A DNA stretch of 64,000 nucleotides from Mesocentrotus franciscanus. Taxonomy: Eukaryota > Echinodermata > Echinoidea > Camarodonta > Strongylocentrotidae. Below the pieces are notes generated by a model that searched no databases, was not told the origin of the DNA, and worked only from the letters and a program-made list of their open reading frames with translations. The stretch spans positions 17,560,813-17,624,812 of the forward strand of contig CP137675.1 in assembly GCA_037976565.1 (NCBI GenBank), written 5' to 3'. The position numbers were made by a program, and so were the translations under genes. This document shows positions 25,401-32,058 of this stretch, piece by piece. How positions within the stretch are numbered: the first letter of the stretch is position 1; every line of letters begins with the position of its first letter.

Positions 25401-28400
25401 CAAATGTAGATTCTTGCCAAAGGATGCTAGTGCTGTGGCAGGGAATCAAACCCTCTACCCAGTGATCTACAGTCTGACGACTTACCCACTGGACCACAAC
25501 ATCTGTACATGATTCACTAATTTTTATATGACCATGCCAAATACTTACTAGAACTTTAAAGGGAAAGTCCACCCTGATATTAAGTTGGTTTTGATAGAAG
25601 CAGACAAATGAGGGAAACAGATCAGTGAAAGTTTGAGCAAAATCCAACAAAGTTATGAGTTTTTTAAGTTGCGATAAATCAAACACAAATTGGCAACTCG
25701 GTGACATATCTTGTGAGCTCCTCTCCAATTTGCTCTGTACGGAAAATTTCATAAACTTTCATTTTCTTAGTTATTGATGGGGGAATAAACTTGTTTCATA
25801 CAGGGGTTATATCAAAATATATTTGCAATAATCATATCTAGGGTGAATGTATGATTGACAAATTTTCTTATAGGAAAATATAATTTTTAAAAAAGATTTT
25901 TTTTTTTTTAGTACAGGACAAATGGGAGAGGAGCTTGCAACAGTACATCACAGAGTTGGCAATTTGTATTTGATTGATTGCTCCTTCAAAAATTCATAAC
26001 TTTCTTATTTTTAATTGGGTTTTGCTTAAACATTCAATGACCTGTTTCCCTCATTTTTCTGCTTCTTTCAAAACTACCGTAAATCTCCGTGTATAGGGCG
26101 CACCCGTGTATAAGGCGCACCCCTTTTTTAAGATTTAAAAAAAAAAAAAAAACTTTCATTTACTGCGAGGTGCAGTTGAAGGCGCCGATTTGTGCTTGTG
26201 AACTTGTCACAAATAATAGGAACAATGTCGTTTTTAGAAGAATGTGTAAGATCATTAATGTAAATAAAAAAACAGTAGAGGACCTAGGATAGGACCTTGT
26301 GGTATGCCATGTGTAATAGAAGAAAAATTGGAAGAATTATTATAAACTACATATTGACATCTATTAGAAAGATTACTTTCAAACCAAGATGACAGACAAA
26401 TTTGAGTGGTCTAGTTTCCGAGTGGTGAGTCAACACACCGATTACTGAGCTGGGAGACATTGCCAGGCATTTTTTTTTTTTTGTACCCGTGTATAAGACG
26501 CACCCCCGACTTTCAAATTTTTTCGGCGGCAAAAAAGTGCGCCTTATACACGGAGATTTACGGTAAGTTATATATCAGGGTGGACCTCCCCTTAAATGTG
26601 AACAGTTGATAGGAAACAGACAAATAGACAGAGTGAAAAGTTATTACTTTAGAGCAAGACCATCAATCTCTATTCTTTATGTCACTATCTTCCAGAGTTT
26701 GTTGAGAAGCTGCACAATGCTACAGGTGTGGTGACCTTTGATGCCAATGCTCCAATCATAAATGAACCTGAACCAATAGTCGAGGAAGTGAAGGTAACGG
26801 AACAAAATCAGCAATTGAAAAGAAATGTTGAAAACTTGTTTATTCAGAATCAATTTGAAAAATGTACCTTAAAGACGCACGTTCCCCGTATTCCAGAGGG
26901 CGTTCAAAATACGACGCTGGCGGATGGTGCTAGCTGCCTATTGACACCAACAGAATACGGCTCTTACGCAGATGGCATGTTCGAATGCCCGAACAATGCC
27001 GATTATCGCATACATGTGCAAGTAATACCAATCGCAGTTCGGCTCTAAGATTCGGCTGCTGTTTCTGCCCACTTTTGTGACGTCACGATTGGCAGCGATC
27101 AGCTGGCTCGGCGAAGGCAGGACGTACGACATTCATGTAAGTCCCCTGCATGTGCTCCCCCTATTACAACAACTTAATATGCATCAGGGGACAAAACCTA
27201 ATGAGGTATGACGTAATTTTTTTCATTTACAGACAGCCAATTAGAGCCCATTGATGGTAATGGTAATGAATATTCATATAACTATCATGAGTTGACCTAA
27301 TTCGCATACGCGCAAGGTAAACAAGATTAAACCAAAAAGCGCATAGTGTGCACATGGCATACGCGCCCGCCAGTCGTTGAGAGTTATTGTAATGCCCCCC
27401 TCCTTGAACTTTGATTGACAGCTGTATGTAAATTAGAAGTCGATCTTCGGAACCAAGATGCCGATGACTAGAGCAGCGATAACTATACTAGCAGGATTGT
27501 GCGCCTTTAAGTGAGTTCTTTCGAACGCTAATAGCGTATTCGTCAGACAACAAGGGCAACACTATGAACAGGGACAGGGACCAACACATTATCTCAAATG
27601 TATTTAACCCCATTCTCTTGAAGCTGTCTGAACACCATCTACTACGGCCTCTGTCTGACGAAGAACGCTGTTAGCGTTCAAAGTACCATACTCACAAAGG
27701 TATGAATATTTTCAAATTGATTGTGTAAAAAGAAGTTTTCACCCAGTAAACTACCTATCAGATGACATTTTTTCAGGATCTGAGAAGTAGATAATTTGTA
27801 GTAGTGATTGATGAGATGCAACACAGCTATGACAATCCTTTATCTCTTTGGCAGGCTTCATCTCCCGAAGAGGTTGATGAGGACGATGATGATGACGACG
27901 ATGATGACGATGATGATGTGATTGAGGATGAGTTTGTAAAGCATTCTAATAGTAAGTTTGGACGGATTGGGACTAAGTCTGCTTCCATCATGTGGTTTAA
28001 AGAGACACAGTCAACGAAACTCCAGAAAGATGGGGGCACCTTCTACCCCTGGTTCCATGGTATCATTACCCGAAGGTAAGCATCTTGCTATAATCTTGGT
28101 GTTAAAGAGAAGGTTCATTTATTTTAAAAACTAACTTTATTGTCATTATTGCAAAGGTGAAACTTTGATTGGACAAGGTTATCAAAATTCAATGCTTGGA
28201 AAAATTCGAAGTAATGATTATTATCAATTACAAAACGCTTAAATACAGCCCCGGCATAGCACCTGAAAAGCTCTCCGATCGCTGCTGAGATGTGTGACGT
28301 CACATGTTGAACATGATTTGCACAAGCAGACGATGTCCCATGACATCTCACACATTTTCAGTGCCTGTTTTGTCATCTTCTCTTCAGTTATTTCTCTTAC

Positions 28401-31400
28401 TTCACTACCGTCAGGCTAAATGTTTAATCTATTGCCTCACTCTAAACCCCGCGCATGGTATTATTTTGATGAAAAATGCAGCGATAAAAAATAAAGGAAT
28501 CCGTCGCTTGTAAACAAAATAAGACGCCATTGTATTTTCAGCTGCATACACCGCGGTATGTTCGGCGTTTCAAGAGGGAACAAATGCCATCATTCCGGTT
28601 TTTAATTTGAAAGTGTGGTTTCTTTGATTGTTCATTAACCCCTATCCTGTGTTTTTACAAACTAAAGAATTTAGTTATCAGAATCGGTTTCATATCCCTT
28701 TTTGAATGGTGTAAAATTCCATCACATTTATATACACTAAACTCATTATAATTTGAGAAATAATAGCATTGCAATTATGTTCATTCTTTATGGGATGTCG
28801 TCTGCTTGGGCAGGACTGGTTCATTTTGTGACGGCATTAAAACATCGTTATTTTTCTGGCGAATCTCTCGCATATCCCAGATGCTATGGAGGTGGTTTTA
28901 TTTGTATTTTTATAAATCACCCGATATGTAGTTGACCTAAAACTTGTACGATGGCCATCTGTTAGCTTACCAGTTTCTAGTGATACGTTATTTGCCATAT
29001 TTGTGATTTTCTTTGAACCTGCACTTTAAAGGGGGCAGTCCACCCTCATGTTGAGTTCGTTTTAATAAGCAACAGGAAAAGGAGAGAAACAAGTCAATGA
29101 AAGTTTGAGGAAAATCCAATAGAAAATAAGAAGGTTAAGAATTTTTGACTTTGTAGTCAATCAATCACGACTATGTGATGTAAATTTCAAGCATCTCTCC
29201 CATTTTCTTTATACCGAAATTGTCGTAGATGTCCATTTTTCTTGATTTTCAATGACCAATTAAATCTATTTCATTAAGGGGGGGGTTGTGTCGGAACTTC
29301 TGTTTAAAAATTATGTATATGGTGCATACAGGTATACATGTATATTCTTGAGAGGAAATGAAAATTTATGAATTTGTTAGCAATTATGAATATAGAATAT
29401 CCTACATGCAAATTGAAGAGAGTTCTTGCAAAGTGAAGGGTTAGGGGAACCATGTCTAACAAAAAGGCGTACACATGTGGGTTTACTACCCAATTAGTCT
29501 ATTCTAATATGGTCTACACCTAGCCCGTCTACTATCCACATGGTATAATAATCATTTGATGATTCTTATTATTTATGATTAAATGATTATTAGACCATAT
29601 GGATAGTAGACAAAATGGGCATTTAAATAGACAAACTGTGAATTAGACTGACTGGTTATGAGACTAAATAACCAATAGACCAAATGGGTAGTAGACTAAT
29701 TAGAGATTAGACCAAATGACTATTCACCCACATGTACATGTTTACATAATTGTCAGCCAAAATTTGGTTAAAGAATACTTCTCCATGGAAACCTAAGGGG
29801 AACATTCGAGTACGTGTACAATCATAATAATTGTGTTTGTTCTATATTTGACATGGATTTTGTCATTATATATTGACCAATCAAAACTTCTCATTGTTTT
29901 TTCTTTCTCTTTGCAGACAAGCAGAGGAGCTTCTGCAAACCAAGCCTGTAGGAGCCTATCTCATCAGGGTTAGTGAAAGTCGATTTGGATACTCACTTTC
30001 ACTCAGGTAAGTTAAAATGCCTGAAAAGAAAAATCAAGAGAAGCGCATCTATTTAGGAATTTTTGATGTAATTTTGTTATGATGTTAGACATTAGCATGA
30101 AATTCCTTTGTAGTTGTACACCTTCAGATTCCATTCCTGTAGCTATGGTCTAGAGGGGTCGCAGTTGTCTTTTCATCTCTATGCACAGCATTTTGCCAAA
30201 TAATCAGTAAATATTAAGTATCGTCTTAGATTTATTGTAAAATGTAAGCCTTATTCAAGCATCTATTTAGGAATTTGATGTTAGACATTAGCTTGAAATT
30301 CCTTTGTAGTTGTACACCTTCACATTCCAATCCTGTTGTTATGGACTAGAGGGGGTCACACTCACAGTTGTCTTTTCATCTCTTATTCACATCATATTGC
30401 CAAATAATCAGTAAATAAAAAGTATCGTCTTAGATTTATAATTGTAAAATGTAAGCCTCTAATTTAAGTATTTATTTAGGAATTTTATGTAATTTTGTTT
30501 TGATTTGAGACATAAGCATGAAATCATATTGTACTTGTACACCTTCACATTCCAAACCTGTAGCAACAGTATGGACTAGAGGGGGTCATGGTTGTTTTTT
30601 CATCTCTTAATCACAGTATATTGTCAAATAATCAGTAAAATAACAAGTATTGTCTTAGTTTCATCAAACAGTGAAGCCTAATTTAAGATGCAAGCAAGTG
30701 TCTTGTACTTTTCACAATAGGCAGTTCTTACATTGTATTTATCTGATTTTTTTTTAATGTGCAGAGGAGAGGATCGATGCAAGCACTTCATGATAGATCA
30801 ACTTCACAATGGAAAGTACGTGGTAGTAGGAGAGCCTCAAGTTCACAAGACTCTGAATTATCTCATCAGGTTCCACTCTATGAAGAAGGTGAGAAAAATA
30901 GATGAATGCCAGAGAGATTGAGAGAAGCAGACAGACATACAGATATATAGACAGATAGACAGAACGGTGGACAGGAGGCAAGTTGGCTCAGTTGGTAAAG
31001 CGTCTGATGGTCGAACCAAAGATCGTGGGTTCGAATCCAACCCAGGCGGAAGACTGAAGCCTGCGTTGTGTGTTGATGTGCCCCTCCCCAGTTTCATAGA
31101 TGCAGGCTATGTTAAGGGGAAAACATGCCAGGGGCGGATCCAGCTTTTTATAAAGGGGGGGTTGGGGTGGTATGCGAGGAGCGTAGCGACGAGTCCAAGC
31201 GAGCGGAGCGAGCGAGGGGGTGTGGAGGGGTGTCCCTCCCACAGTAGGAAAATTTTTGAAAATCTGTGTGTGAAAATGGCGTTTTCTTGCATCTAAAACA
31301 CCACTATTTTTGGTATAGAGGTCGTTGCCAAATTAACCCCCATGAAAATTTGTAAAATTAAGTTGCATTTTCCTGCAATGTAAGGCCAGTTAACAACACA

Positions 31401-31982
31401 GATACAAAGAATGTGTTTTATTTACTCAAATTGTAGTATTACAACACGTCCGTATTACACCCCCATGTATGGTAATTTACCCTGTATGCCAACTTTTTTG
31501 CATGATTCAAACATACCTTCCAGTAAAAAAAGATGCGAGACTGGATTGCCGCAACTTCTTTGCCCTGTTTGCTTCCATATTGCTTGTCACTACACTCAGA
31601 CCAGACTGATAAAAAGTGAGCAACTTGAACAAGTAATCCAGGAAATGAGCAGCCCAGCTCAGCGTGCGTTGCCAGGTTAAATCTTCACAAAATCCCCACC
31701 CAAACGACACTTAAAATATCCCCAAAGTTGCCAAATTTTGACAGAAAATCCCCAAATTCGTTTTTCATAAAACTCAATATTATTTTCATTCCCAAATATT
31801 TATTTTTCATCCCCAAAGACTTCAACAATCCCCCAATTTTTTTTTTTTTAATGTGGGATTTTGGGGATGAGAATCGGCAACGCTGGCCTAGCTTGTCACT
31901 GGCGGTGGCCCGTGTCCTCAAAAAGCTGATGGGGGCAAGGGACTCTGTGACATTTGTTCGCCCAACCCCCTCCCCCAAAAGA

Positions 31983-32058
<76 letters not shown>

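Larger units (their letters stand above)
25554..26596. mobile_element. Inverted-repeat element interrupted by another element
   Basis: The left end CTTTAAAGGGAAAGTCCACC is mirrored by GGTGGACCTCCCCTTAAA, and the arms extend over about 200 bases. The right arm is split at 26075 by the TA-flanked element described next. A partial second copy of the same left end lies at 29024. Confidence 0.85.

Noticed and set aside
26728..27048. 106-codon continuation of myosin exon N
   Set aside because: The good donor at 26794 and perfect phase with exon O show that the extra open sequence is intron.
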